Shown here piece by piece: positions 26,584 to 40,510 of a stretch of 64,000 bases of DNA. Both the position numbers and the translations under genes were made by a program. How positions within the stretch are numbered: the stretch's first letter is position 1; each line of letters begins with the position of its first letter. The stretch comes from Rhinopithecus roxellana (taxonomy: Eukaryota; Chordata; Mammalia; Primates; Cercopithecidae), in contig NC_044567.1 of the NCBI RefSeq assembly GCF_007565055.1, forward strand, positions 48,260,260 to 48,324,259, written 5' to 3'. The notes below the pieces were generated by a model. The model was given only the letters and a program-made list of their open reading frames with translations, did not search any database and had not been told where the DNA came from.

Positions 26584-27805
26584 CTCCACTTACGCCGTCC
26601 CTTCTACGTGGCATTTTTTCCATTTTCGGATTCTGTTCAGGCGCCCTCCTGTTCCTCTCCTGCCCCGGGGCTCCGCAGTCGACCGGGGCCTGTGCACCTG
26701 GGCCTGGAGACTCCAGGGTCCACCTTACAGATGAGCTCGAACCCCGCCACGCCGCAACTCGCCTCGCCACCGGTCCCCGCCACTCCTTTCCGCCAGCCGC
26801 ATTCCTCAGAGCCGGAGTCGTCTTCACTGATTCGCTGATGGGGACACTGAGGTCCAGGTGGCCTGCGGGGACTCGGGTCACGCCCGATTTGCGTGTGTTA
26901 TGGCGGGGCAACTTTTCAGAGAGGGTGCTTGAGTTTCCGGAACAGTCGTTTCTGGATTGTTCCTTGGAAGGTGAGTTATGCAGGCCATGCGCACTGCCTG
27001 CCTTCCTGTCTACAAAGCAAATCATATTGCTCAACTGGTGGGCGCTTCTCTCCCATTCCTGGTGAACTGACCCTTTGAATCTGCCCCCAACCAGTTATGG
27101 CACTCCCCACATCATCTCTAGGATAAACAGTCCGATTTAACATATTAATAACATGACATTGAGCACCTCCTCCCATTCCTGGACCTTCTTTTTGATACAC
27201 TCCTCTGTCTGTCCTCCTCTTCAGTTGTAACACTCGGTACCAAACATACTACTACAGATAGAGTCTTATGAATGAAACTTTACGTCCTTCACTCTATACC
27301 CCATACATCTGTTAATGTAGCCCTCAAAAACCACATTACTTTCCCTGAGGCCTGTTACACAGATGACCATGAGGAGCTTTAGGTGGACTGAATGTCAGCA
27401 GAGTCTCAGGTTATCAGAAGAGAAGGTATAGAGCCCAGGCAGCAGAGAAATATTGACCTTTCTCTAAGATCCCAATAAATGGAAGAGACACTCTTGACTT
27501 TTGAAGGTAATGCCGAGCTAGGGTGTCAGTGTCATCATGAAAGTGTTATTAAATACAAGTTGAGGCCTTTCCTGACAAGCGCCTTAGCTTAGACAGAGTC
27601 CAGATATTCAGGGATAGGAATAGCAAGGTGGAAAGTCCTGCTCTACTGGATATTGCCTTGAATCCTGTCCCTTCAAATTCCTGATGAGAAGGAGCTTCAG
27701 GACTGAACATTGGGTTATCTGAAGGAGCTGCAGCAGAGAATTCCACCCCAGCGGAGGGCAGGGGGATGAGCCAAGCCAAAGTCAATATAAGAGAAGTGCA
27801 AGGGG
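26584..27805. other. Intergenic, no recognised element
   Basis: CpG density falls off after about 26900. Open frames here overlap each other on both strands and show no family resemblance. The motif 'ctcccattcctgg' occurs twice (27049 and 27169). Confidence 0.45.
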
Positions 27806-28112
27806 CTGGGTGCGGTGGCTCACGCCTGTAATCCCCAGCACTTTGGGAGGCCAAGGCGGATGGATCACTTGAGGTCAGGAGTTTGAGACCAGCCTGGCCA
27901 ACATGGCGAAACCCTGTCTCTATTTAAAATACAAAAAATTTAGCTGGGCATGGTGGTACATGCCTGTAGTCGCAGCTGCTCAGGAGGCTGAGGTGGGAGA
28001 ATCGCTTGAGCATGGAGGGTCAAGCTTGCAGTAAGCTGAGATGGTGCAACTGCACTCCAGCCTGAGAGACAATGAGAAACTGTCTCAAAAAAAACAAAAA
28101 AGAAAAAAATGT
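27806..28112 (+). repeat. Alu (S/J-like)
   Basis: Full-length Alu from 'gggctgggtgcggtggctcacgcc' to 'ctcaaaaaaaacaaaaaagaaaaaa'. Confidence 0.92.
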
Positions 28113-29258
<1,146 letters not shown>

Positions 29259-30300
29259 AAGAAATATGTTTTTAAATCTTTTACTATACAATACAACACA
29301 AATTTGAAAACCACACAAATCAAGTGAATGCCTTAATGAATTATAAGGGGAACACCATCCAAGTCAGATAATTTTGCCAGATATCCCAGAAACCCTTTTT
29401 ATGTGCCCTTCCCAATCATGACAACCCCTCCGCCCCCAGGGCCGTAAGTATCCTTAACCCTCTAATCACTTCCTTGCATTTTAGTTTATCACCTAATTGA
29501 GCATTGCAGCATCTTTATATGCCATAGTTTAACTGCTCATTTAAAAAAATGGATAGAAGCTTTTTTTCAACCAGGCGGTATCCTTCCTTCCCTTTTATTT
29601 CCTTGCAGTGTGTCTGTTGAGGATCCTGGGCCACTGGACCTGGAGGGTTTCCCACAGTCTAGATTTTGCTTACTGCAAACTCTTGGTGCAACCCAGTAAG
29701 CTCCTCAGTTCTCAGTACTTTCTGCAAATTGGCAGCTAGAGGCAGATGCTGGATCGGAGTCAGGTTGGATGCCTGTGGCAAGACTGTGGTATTATGAGAA
29801 GGCTCTGATTCCCCCAGGTAAGGAGTCACTCATTTTCTTGTCTGGGACCCCTCTGTGTGTCTGGCACCACACTGGGAAGCCCCTTAGGACTTGCATGGTG
29901 TCTCACTCATGTCTGTGTTTCCAGCAGCTGGAACAGAGACAGAGCCCTGGCACAAGGAAGGTCCCGGCCTGAAGGGCTAGGGAAGACTTCCCTGAGGAGG
30001 TGACATTGTGTCTGGGCTCTGTAGGATGAATAGGAACTCAACAGAGCACAACCAGCTCTTGGGTATCTCTGCCCTCATTCAGTCATCTTTGACACTCAAA
30101 TATCATGATCTAGGTTGCATCTCAGCAGGGGTTCTTTTCTTTCCCCTGTGGCCCCTCTAACCTGCAGGTAAAATTGATTTTTGAATTAAGAAACAAATTC
30201 TCACTCCCTGTAGATGGTTTTATTAGCAAACCCTAAGGGTCTAACCCCATACTTGGGGACAGAAGTTACCAATTTGGAATCATACACTGATAGGAATGAA
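29259..30300. other. Intergenic, no recognised element
   Basis: AT-rich to mixed composition. Nothing is recognised with confidence. Confidence 0.4.
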
Positions 30301-30304
30301 ACCA

Positions 30305-30420
30305 GCCAACCCTCTCATTTCACACTGCAGAAACAGGCAAAAAGAAGGAAAGTGATTTGTTCTGGGTCACCCAGAAAGCTCTGCCTTTATCATAGAGATT
30401 ATGCTCAAATGCACGAGCTC
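30305..30420 (-). repeat. MIR fragment
   Basis: 'ctcatttcacactgcagaaacaggcaaa' followed by 'agtgatttgttctgggtcacccagaaagc' resembles an inverted MIR core. Confidence 0.45.
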
Positions 30421-30639
30421 AAATCTTCTTGGAAAAGTCATCTTCATTATTAACTTGACATGCACCCAGGAGATGGTCTATCTCTTTGCCAGCCTGTAGG
30501 CCAAACTGGCACCTCACTTGTCAAACACTCATACCTGATCAATAGGAACAGCAGATGATGACCAAAATCATTATACTTGATTACAATATTAAGGTTTTAG
30601 GAGCAAGAGAGGGACAGAGATATACACTGTTAAAGGTTG

Positions 30640-30970
30640 GATTCCCCAGAAGGCAGACCCCTAGACAGAGTTTAATGTGCAGAATGCTTATTCCACCTGG
30701 GGAAAGGTGGGAAGCAGGTGTGAAATGAGGGAGAGCCCCCTTCCCCCACCACTCACTGGATGTGGGCTGTCCAGAAACCTTAGACTAGGCGGCTCTGATG
30801 GCAGAAGGCAGTCTGTTGATAGCACTCCAAGCAGCTGGGACAAATCCTTTCTTGAAGGGGTGACATGGCACAGTGGCCATCACACACACAGTGGGAACTT
30901 AAAGACAAGAATCAGTTCAGTCACAGAAGGTGAGGGCAAAGATAAAGCTCATAGGCCAAAGACTTAACTT
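30640..30970. repeat. Possible old LTR fragment
   Basis: 'ggttggattccccagaaggcagaccc' and 'cttattccacctggggaaagg' recall the start of some ERVL-type LTRs. The assignment is weak. Confidence 0.3.
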
Positions 30971-31388
30971 CTGGATCAAGGGCTCTAATATTTTCCAGAC
31001 GTGTGCTTTGGCTACTGAAAGCATTTCAGAGAACCCTGAGTAAGAGGGCTGGGACCTGGGGCCAGTAGGGATCATTGTGTGACCTCACTTCCCAGGAGCC
31101 TTAGATCACCTGCCTCCTCCCCAGACCCCATCATCCAGGAAAACTGAATTCAGCTGAAAGCACAGCCATGGCATTGCTGAAATATGACAACACCTGGAAA
31201 GAATGGATTCCTTTCTGGGGAATTTACCCCTCTGCTGCTGCTTGAGGGCAAGCCTCCTATCTTCCCTTCCCTTGGTAGATAAAGAGGCTCTTCATTTGTT
31301 GGCTGAATGAATGAAGGTCAGAAAAAGAAAACTCAACTTCTCTTCCTCCAGTAATGGAACAATCAAGCTGGGAGAAATCACAGAGATA
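30971..31388. other. Intergenic, possibly L2 tail
   Basis: 'gaggctcttcatttgttggctgaatgaatgaa' near 31285-31316 resembles the 3' tail of L2. The rest is unrecognised. Confidence 0.35.
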
Positions 31389-31401
31389 AAAATCACGTCC
31401 C

Positions 31402-31812
<411 letters not shown>

Positions 31813-32107
31813 TGAGGAATGGAAACAGGCCATAAGCAGTGACAAGCCTGGTAATGCCAGAGTGGTTTTTCTGCAGTAAAGATTTCCCTTCCTGTTTGCC
31901 TTTCCCCTGGGTTCTGGGGCTCTCCCTTGGTCCAGACCATTTGAGCCGAGAGAAACAAAACCCAGGTGCATTGCCATCTAAGCAGAATATGCTGAGAAAA
32001 TCAACCTCACAAATTCCATAGTCATCTACAAAGTACTTCAGGTTATCACCAGCCCCTTTCTCCCTCTGGTCCCAGGATGCCTATGTCTTCTCTCAGATCT
32101 CTTTCTG
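31813..32107. other. Intergenic, no recognised element
   Basis: Short unique-looking stretch. Confidence 0.4.
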
Positions 32108-32393
<286 letters not shown>

Positions 32394-32579
32394 AATAACT
32401 GAGAGATGTTAATACCATCATCATGATATATGTTCTTGAAGGCAGTAGTTCTGAAATAGCAGGAGGTAACCCTGTTAAGTGAAATCAATTTAACAGGTTG
32501 TAAACAGCATTTTAAAAATGAAATGGTAACGCAGAATATATATTTGAGTGTATAAGAATTGTTTCATAAAACATTTGTT

Positions 32580-32630
32580 TTACATATGTACCTAGATACA
32601 TACACATATATACATACACACACACACAGA
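32580..32630. repeat. TA/CA-rich microsatellite
   Basis: Alternating 'tacatatgtacctag', 'tacacatatatacatac' and 'acacacacacac'. It is an impure dinucleotide tract. Confidence 0.7.
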
Positions 32631-32726
32631 TATTTCCTATCATGGGCATGACTGAGTTTGAAAGCTAGTTCTAAGGCAACATTTCTCTAAAGATGATTGA
32701 AAGGAGTGTGTTTCTTTTCTTTTCCT

Positions 32727-32897
32727 TTTCTTTTTTTTTTGAGATGGGGTCTCACTCTGTTGCTGAAGCTAGGGTGCAGTGGCATGATCACAGCTCACTG
32801 TAGCCTCAACCTCCTGAGATCAAGCGATCCTCCCACCTCAGCCTCCCAAGAAGCTGAGACTACAGGTGCATGGCACCACCCTTAGCTAATTTTTCTG

Positions 32898-32928
<31 letters not shown>

Positions 32929-33044
32929 GACAGAGTTTCGTCAGGTTGCCTAGACTGGTCTTCAACTCTGGAGCTCAAGCAATCTGCCTGTCTCGGCCTC
33001 CCAAAGTGCTTGTGGCTTACAAGCTTGAGCCATTGCGCCCGGTC
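32727..33044 (-). repeat. Alu with internal poly-T
   Basis: Inverted diverged Alu whose central linker has grown to about 27 T (32899-32925). It ends 'gagccattgcgcccgg'. Confidence 0.85.
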
Positions 33045-34154
33045 TATTTTTCTAACTTTAGTAATTTGCATAGCACTGCCACTATTGCTGCCATATCAGA
33101 ATACTACCTATAACATTATTTACTAAATTATTGTCTTTGAGTTGGCTCACTTTAACCATTTTAGCCTCATTGTAATAGCAATATTCAGAAAATTTACATT
33201 TAATACTACATATTACATTTTTTCCCATCTAAAACCATCTCTCATATGAGCACCACCTTTTGGGAAACGCTGACGCAAGGAGTGTCACATGCAAAAGCCC
33301 TTTCCAGAAGTCAAGCTGGGAGCCAGAAAAGCTGTGTGACGTTGGAATGTTGGGTGAGCCCCCTGTCCTCTGCCCCCGGGGTCCTTCTCTGCCCCCGGAG
33401 GCAGGCCCAGTCCTGCTGCTGGGTGTCCCAAGTTCTTGTGGTTGACCTTCCCACAGTGGCCACCTCAAGAAGAAAAGAGCAGGCCCTATCTGCCTGTGGA
33501 CTGGATCTTCCTTGGGATGTTCCCGCCAGTGGAAAAGGCCAGGCCCTGGTATCTGCCTTTCTGTAGCGAGCTGCGTCCTGCTGCTGCCCCAAGATGGAAG
33601 AATTTCCTTTCTTGTCCAGCTTTGATTCCATTGATGGGATTAGGCACCCCCCATGGCCGTGTCCTTTGATGTGGTCAGGGGGTAGCAGGGAGATTTCAGG
33701 CCCAGGGAGCAAATCTTAATCTTCTTCGAGCTTCTCTGGGATCAGCACCGGGGTAAACCCATTACAACCCTGCCCTTTCATCCCCCCAGGACACCGGCTC
33801 CTCCCGGCTCCTGAGTCTTAGAGATCCTAAGGGTTTGTCAGATTTGGAGCGAGCAATAAAAGGGGAAGAGAAAGCAGAGCACTAACTCCAGACCCCCCCC
33901 AGCACTGGCTGCATCTCCAGCAATGTCAGGGCATCTTCTTTCTTCCCTTCTAATCCCGCGCTCCCACAAAATGGCGATTACAGAGGCCTGGGGCCAGCGC
34001 TCTCCAGGCCCCAGCACCGGGTGTCTCTGCTGGCGCTCCGCCGCCATCCCTCCCCCACTGCGCACTCCCGGGAGCACCAGCTTCTGGACATGTCCCACCC
34101 AGGGATCCCGATGTGGGGACAGGGGGAGCAGATATACCCCTCAACCCTTACCAA
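33045..34154. other. Intergenic, no gene recognised
   Basis: AT-rich to about 33240, then mixed. Two YY1-like motifs occur (AAAATGGCG at 33968 and GCCGCCATC at 34040). Nothing else is recognised. Confidence 0.4.
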
Positions 34155-34164
34155 AGTGAGGTTT

Positions 34165-34438
34165 AGAGACAGGGTCTCGCTCTGTCATGCAGGCTGGAGT
34201 GCAGTGGTGCTATCATAACTCACTGTAGACTCGAACTCCTGGGCTTCAGTGATCTTCCCACCTCAGGTGTGTGCCACCACGCCCAGCTACTTTTTTTTTT
34301 TTTTTTTTTAACTTTGTGTAGAGACAGAGTCTCACTATGTTCCCAGGCTGGTCTCAGACTCCTGGGCTCGAGCAATCCTCCTGCCTTGCCTCCTAAAGTG
34401 CTGGGATTACAGGTGTGCGCCGCCGTGCCCAGTCTCAC
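34165..34438 (-). repeat. Alu (J-like)
   Basis: Inverted Alu flanked by the 10-bp target-site duplication AGTGAGGTTT (34155-34164 and 34439-34448). Its T-rich linker is at 34290-34309. Confidence 0.93.
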
Positions 34439-34448
34439 AGTGAGGTTT

Positions 34449-35029
34449 GAAGGCAGGGTTGGTGAGGCCAGGAAAGAGAAGGCAGGTACATAGCTAATAT
34501 CTATGTCGGGATACAGATATGTCACGTTATTTTCTTTAAATGGTTCCAAATCTCGACCTGAAGAGGTTGGGAAACTCAACCTCAGTGGTTATTTGGGCTC
34601 CCCCATCACTCACGGTCCCTGGAATCCTGGCCATCTTGAGGCTGGGGATCTTGGTAGAGGCCTGGTCCAGGTCCCAGAGGAGACACGCAGTTACTCTCCC
34701 ACATCCTGGCGTCTCCGGAGAGAGAGTGGGGCAGCAGGTCTCCACCAAGGGGATTCCACTGAACTCCCACCCCTCGCTAATCTTGCGACAGCTCTCCCTC
34801 AGCCTCGAAGCTTTTCTGTCCCACTCCTTTTCCACAGTCCCCCTAAGGGAACTCAGCTTTTCAAACAGCACAGCCAGGAAGAGAGGTTGTCTGCAGGCCG
34901 CTGGAACTGGGACTTGAAAGCACGAAATTTTAACATCTCAACAAAGCATGCTGCCGGGTACTATGTTTGGCGCTTTAATATATAATCTTTGCCACCATAA
35001 GCCCTGCCAGAAGTGCCCGGGGGCTCCAG
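34449..35029. other. Intergenic, upstream of the CpG island
   Basis: Unique-looking sequence with a TATA-like stretch 'taatatataatc' at 34976-34987. I recognise no gene. Confidence 0.4.
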
Positions 35030-36480
35030 GTTCCAGATGGGGAAGTTGAGGCCGGCGGCAGGCGCGCTCCACCGGGCGCGGGGCGCGGCCCAGGAGTGGA
35101 GCGGCCGGCAGGGGGCTCTCCGCGCCGGTCTCGGCGGGAGGAAGCGCTGGCAGCTGCTCGGACGGGTCAAAGGAGGAAAAGGGAAAATTACTGGGCTCGG
35201 AGGCGGGAAGGACTGCGTGACTGGGAGGAAGGCACTCGAGACTGTCGAGTCGGGCCGCCGGCGTCGGGACCCCATCCCCGGGGCAGGGCGGGCCACCCGG
35301 GACCTGGAAGCCCGGGCCGCCCCCCACCGCCGTCAGGGTCTCTCTCCGCCAGTGCCGCAGGCTGGAGCGGGCGTCGCGGCCGGGGGCGGTGCCGCCTAGG
35401 GGCGGGCGGAGGGCGGGCCGGGGCGGGGCGCCGTCCGCTCGGCTCCGGGAGGCGGTGCGGGCGGGCGCTGGCCGCGTCCGCTCGCCGGGAGCCGCGGGGC
35501 GCGCAGCCTTCCTGATGTGTCACCAGCACGTGGAGCCAGGTCGGGCCGCGGCGAGCAAGCGGACCCCCCCCAACTTTCGAGGGGTCTCGTCATCCCGCTC
35601 CTCTCCCGGCTTCGCCTGGCTCGCTCTCCCAGCGGAGGGGGCAGCGGCGGCCCCCAGGTCCTGGGCAGGTCGAGCGAGGCCACGGCCCCCGGCCAGGAGC
35701 GCGAAGGGCTCTCGGAACGTCGGGGCGCGGGCCCCGGCTGGCGGCTACGGCCCCAGTGTCCAGGCGGCGGCGAGGGCTCGGCCGTGCGGGAGGGCGCGGC
35801 CTGCGGCGAGAGGTTGGCACCGGCCCCCGCCCCGCGCCCCTCGCCCCTCGCCCGCCGAGCTGAGCCTAGGTAACCGAGGCGGAGCGGAGCTGGGCCTTGC
35901 GGGCGCGGCGTGGGAGCGTGGCGAAGTTTCTCGGCGCGTAACTCTTGCGCCCCACTCGGGAATGGGGTTGTGGTGGGGAGGCTTTGGTCCCCGCACCTCC
36001 CCCTCCCCCAGCGCTGTCCCTCGGCCTGCACCGAGGCGGCCCGGGGGAGGCCCGGAGGCCGCCGAGCGCGCCAAGCTGGGTTTGGAGCCCGCGACCCGAG
36101 GTCGGACGGGGCGGTGGACTTTCCCGGGGGATGCCGCCTGAGGGACACCCAGAGCTTCGGCTGAGCGGCGCGCGGTGCACAGAGCCGGCGGCCGGACCCA
36201 GCCCCGGGAAGCCCGTCGGGGACGCGCTGCACCCCGAACTCCGAGACGGATGGGAGCTGAGGGCTGGGTCTTTGCGGGCGAGATGAGGGTGTCGGATCAA
36301 CTGGCCTACAAAGTCCCAGTCCTCGGCCCCCGGGACCAGCGTCTTCTCCACGGTCCTCGCCCCAGGCCAGCTTCCTCCCGGGCTCGCCTGCGCTCCGGCC
36401 GGGCTGCCTCTCAGGTCCACGCTGGAGAAGGAGTGGCGAGGTGCGCTCGACACCGGCTGCGTGCGGGGATTCGGGAAATC
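35030..36480 (+). promoter_or_regulatory. MIR193A: CpG island containing MIR193A
   Basis: About 1.45 kb of very CpG-dense, repeat-free sequence. GC boxes cluster near 35402-35430 (GGGCGGGC, GGGGCGGGGC), and the MIR193A hairpin lies near the 3' end. The human MIR193A locus also sits in a CpG island, which is silenced by methylation in some tumours (established knowledge). The island is the probable promoter and first exon of the primary transcript. The exact start site cannot be read from the sequence. Confidence 0.85.
36245..36332 (+). ncRNA. MIR193A: MIR193A microRNA precursor
   Basis: This matches the 88-nt human hsa-mir-193a hairpin as I recall it. The 5p product is at 36265-36286 and the 3p product at 36299-36320, with loop 36287-36298. 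The stem is visible: CTGGGTCTTTG (36264-36274) pairs with CAAAGTCCCAG (36309-36319) with one T-T mismatch. Both mature arms look unchanged. Just after the 3p arm the base is C where I recall T. The 3p seed (ACTGGCC) directs repression of targets such as KIT and MCL1 (literature knowledge). The hairpin lies in a CpG island, 15.5 kb upstream of MIR365B; the human paralogues MIR193B and MIR365A are paired in the same way. Confidence 0.96.
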
Positions 36481-37581
36481 CCCGCACTTCGCTGGAGAAA
36501 TAGCTACGCTCTCGGAAGTGTGAGTCGGTCACTGCTTGCGGGTCCGTACCCTCTGGGCAGACGTGGGCCCTGCCCCGGCGACCTGGGTTGAGTGGACAGA
36601 CGGGACCCAGCTTACCCATGGGCCAAGCCCTGCCACTTACCGAGGCCTGCCCTGTTGCGCTTTCCAGGGCGGCAACCTTGAGCTTGGGGGTGGGGAGAAC
36701 CGGGCCTGACTTCCAGAATTGCCCGTGGGGAGGTGGGAAGCCGAGGTTTGGCCCGGTGGTGCTGGAAGCCCCTGTCCCTCTCCCAAACACCATTTCTTTA
36801 AAGATGGATTTTTGTGGATGTGTTACCAATGGCCAGTTTTTTGTTCTCTGACAGATGCAACATAATGTGGACCCACGCCAGTCCTCTTAAAGTTTTATGC
36901 TGGAATTCCTTAAAGTCTCCCTTAAAGTCTCTTATCTATAGGAAGTCTATAGTAGTGCGTTTGCTTCTACTCCCGGAAAAGAAAAAACCCACCAACCCCT
37001 GAAACCTCGGGTTTGCCTGGTGTTGGAACTTTGGTTATTTGTACTTTTGTTTGTGTTGTGTTTTTTGGCTCTTGGCCGTGGGGGCCGTGGAAAAACATTT
37101 GGGGACATGCAGTGAGGTGACTTGAACTGTGTGAAGAACTGGTTGACAAAATAGGGAACGTCTGGTCCCTGTCTTACTGGGCTTTGGAAAACAGGAGAGG
37201 TTTTTAGGAGCTGGGAGGAGGGAGGGTGAGAGGGAGGAACCGTCACGGCCAGGTTGGCCCACCCCTTGCCAGGTCGTGCAAAAACCTTTCCAAGAGGCAT
37301 TTTCCCACAGGCTCCCTGCCTCTGCAGGCCACGTGTAGAGTAGTCCTTTGCAGGCGTCCTGCCCATGCTGCTGTCCCTGTTTTGGGGGCACGTGGGAGCC
37401 AACACGGGAACCAGGTGTGTGGTGGGCAGTCAGGTGTGCTTTGGGGTCACGGAGGCAGGTTTGGGCCTGGGAGCCCACGAAGGGACATACCCAGTCCTGC
37501 AGTTGGCCTGACTTTTGTCCATGTTAGCTTTGTCCTGGAGGCTTAGCCAGTAGAAGGTGCAGATGTCAGAATTGTGAGAGA
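36481..37581. other. Downstream flank of MIR193A, no recognised element
   Basis: CpG density falls after about 36750. This may be part of the primary microRNA transcript. No gene or repeat is recognised. Confidence 0.45.
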
Positions 37582-37790
37582 GGCCGGGCGCGGTGGCTCA
37601 AGCCTGTAATCCCAGCACTTTGGGAGGCCGAGACGGGCGGATCACGAAGTCAGGAGATCGAGACCATCCTGGCTAACATGGTGAAACCCCGTCTCTACTA
37701 AAAAATACAAAAAACTAGCCGGACGAGGTGGCGGGCGCCTGTAGTCCCAGCTACTCGGAGGCTGAGGCAGGAGAATGGCGTAAACCCGGG
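37582..37790 (+). repeat. AluY, Old World monkey type, 3' part missing
   Basis: It starts 'ggccgggcgcggtggctcaagcc' and follows monkey-type AluY to 'gcgtaaacccgggagccgga', then switches abruptly to unrelated sequence. The last third and the A-tail are absent, which suggests a deletion after insertion. Confidence 0.93.
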
Positions 37791-39229
37791 AGCCGGAACT
37801 GGTGGGAGCTTCAACTGGAGACCTCGCCCCTAATTAAGAAAAATGCTCTTTGGAGCGCTGAATCAGCTTGGGAAAACAAAGTTCTCCCTTTGAACCAATG
37901 CCTCTCCCAGCCCTGGGGATCAGTGTCTAAAAGTAAATGAAGTGGAAATCTCCAGAATATTGCGTGGTCATAAAACATCCCAGAAGTGGGCTGGAGCAAT
38001 GAGATGCCGAAAAGCAGGCCAGGCTGGCTGCCCTGCACCCACCCTGGAGGGGACAGGCTGGAGAAGGTGGACTCTCAGGGCTGGTAATGAGACCTCAGAA
38101 GCACTGTGGCACCCCTGGCAGTTTCCCTCAGGCTGTGCCCCATTCTTTCTGGGTCTGGCCAGGGCTTTAGAGATTTTTAGGAAATGACTTGGTGCTTCGT
38201 TTCTTTGGGGGAAGTGAGTGATTAGGTTTTTCCTTCTTGGGTTTTTTTCCTTTGCAAAATGTGATTGAATCAGCTATGCAGTGGGCTGGGCTAGCCTGGC
38301 CTCCTGCAACTGATTTATGCTTCCGTGTAGGCCGTTGTATTGAGGAATTGTGTTGTAGTGGAGAGCTTTTTGATTTTGCTCTCTCGAATTCATAGTTTCC
38401 TGGAGCAGAGTCCTCCTTCCTGGCTCCTATCCCCATTCCCAGTCTATCCTTCAAAGATGGGTACCTCAGGGTTTCAAGGGGAAGTAGCTGGAACATAGAC
38501 TGATTTACCCTGGAGCCTTCGTCAGGAAGCAGCTAAATGCAAGGTAGAAAGCTGGTAGGATAGGGAGGGTTTTAGCTAGACCCCCAGGGAGACCGATGGG
38601 AGACTCCTAAAAATCCAGCTGGATTCCTGGTCCTGCCTACTGGGAAGAAACTTGCATTCCCTCAACTCTTAGGTAAATTGCAGCCTGGTGAATAGTTAAC
38701 CTTGCCTTGTTAGCTTTTTTTTTTTTTTTTTTAAAGAAAAAGAAAAATCCCAACCTATGAAAGATTAAAGATCAGTTTTTGTCCAGCAGGATTGGAATGA
38801 CAAAGGAGGTATTGGGAGAAGCCAGTCCTCTCATCTGCACTCCTAGCAACTCTGGAAATTCTGAACCTTAGAAGAAATCCCTCCAGGGTTTTGTTGGTGG
38901 CCATCCCTGCCGAGCCCCTGGCTGCTTCCCTGGGTTTCCTTTGGTCCCTCTTTGCCCAAAGCTGAGCTGTCTGAATGGTGAGGATTCTCTCCTCCACTTT
39001 GTCTAGCAACAGCTTGGCCCTTGATACTGCAGGAGGAGTTAATTCTGCTGCTGGGCCAGTCTACAGCCCTCTGCGCGGGCTGGTAAATATTTGGCCAGTC
39101 TCAGTTCTTTTTACACAAAAGAACAGCGCTCCTAATCTGTGACAAGTCCCTGAAAGAGAGTTGTCTCAGAAGCAAGGGATCATTTTGGTTTCCGTGAAGG
39201 GTTTTGTTCTCGAAGCAGACCAGTCTGAA
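37791..39229. other. Intergenic, no recognised element
   Basis: Contains a run of about 22 T at 38715-38732 but no Alu around it. No gene or other repeat seen. Confidence 0.4.
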
Positions 39230-39425
39230 GGCCATGGAGGCACACTTTGCGTCCAGATGTATTTGGGTTCCAACTGCGGCTCACCAGCTATATGGCTTTG
39301 GCCCAGTGACTTCTCTGTGCCCCAGTTTCTTTCCTTGTGAGATGAGGGTTATGATACCTACCCAGTAAGTGTGTGGCGAAGCTTACGAAAGATGTATGTC
39401 AGGGTGTCTGGCACAAACTAGTAGA
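39230..39425 (+). repeat. MIR element
   Basis: 'gggttccaactgcggctcaccagctatatgg', 'gtgacttctctgtgccccagtttc' and 'cagggtgtctggcacaaactagtag' follow the MIR consensus. Confidence 0.75.
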
Positions 39426-39470
39426 TCTCCGACTGGTAGTCTTCGTCCCCTGGCTCTTTTTTTTAAATAA

Positions 39471-39932
<462 letters not shown>

Positions 39933-40200
39933 TGAGACAGATTCTCAGTCTGTTATCCAGGTGGAGTGCAGTGGTATGGTCTCTGCTCACTGAAATCTCT
40001 GCCTCCTGGGTTCAAGTGATTCTCCTGCCTCAGTGGGATTACAGGCATGCACCACCATGCCCTGCTAATTTTTTGCATTTTTAGTAGAGACGGGGTTTTA
40101 CCATGTTGCCAGGCTGGTCTTGAACTCTTGGCCTCAAGTGATCCCCTCACCTTGACCTCCCAAAGTACTGTGATTACAGACGTGAAATACCACACCCTGT
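39933..40200 (-). repeat. Alu
   Basis: Inverted Alu with a short internal deletion ('gcctcagtgggattacagg'), ending 'gtgaaataccacaccctgtc'. Confidence 0.88.
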
Positions 40201-40404
40201 CTTAAATTATTATTTTAAGTTAAAAAAAAAAAGATGTTTAGATGCCATGATGTAGGTGGCAGTGCCTTAACTGTATGTGTGTTGTCAGGCCCAAGGGCCT
40301 CTTCCATCCTTGTCAAGGGGAGTGCTAACCTTCTCTCTTTTCATACAACCCGGCTCTCTTATTTTGAATCTGTATGTATATACATGTTGGTTGAAACTGG
40401 TGCA

Positions 40405-40510
40405 GAGTGATTGAGACTCGGGCTTGTGGGTCTGGTAGGTTCAAGGACTAACTGCATCGCTTGGGAGCATGGGGCCTCGGGCAAGTTACTTAATCCACTG
40501 GGAATAGGAG
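40405..40510 (+). repeat. MIR fragment
   Basis: 'gagtgattgagactcgggcttgtgg' followed by 'gggcctcgggcaagttacttaatcc' is a MIR core in forward orientation. Confidence 0.65.

Noticed and set aside
26538..27065. 175-codon + strand ORF directly after the tRNA
   Set aside because: It begins in GC-rich DNA, overlaps a minus-strand frame of equal length, and shows no family resemblance.
34976..34987. TATA-like 'taatatataatc' as the MIR193A promoter
   Set aside because: The 1.3-kb distance to the hairpin and the CpG-island setting argue for a TATA-less promoter. The motif alone is not evidence.
35396..36829. 477-codon minus-strand ORF, the longest in the window, plus a 250-codon + strand ORF at 35389-36141
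   Set aside because: Both lie in the CpG island, where stop codons are rare. They are Pro/Arg/Gly/Ala-rich, overlap each other, and one runs antisense through the MIR193A hairpin. I see no domain.
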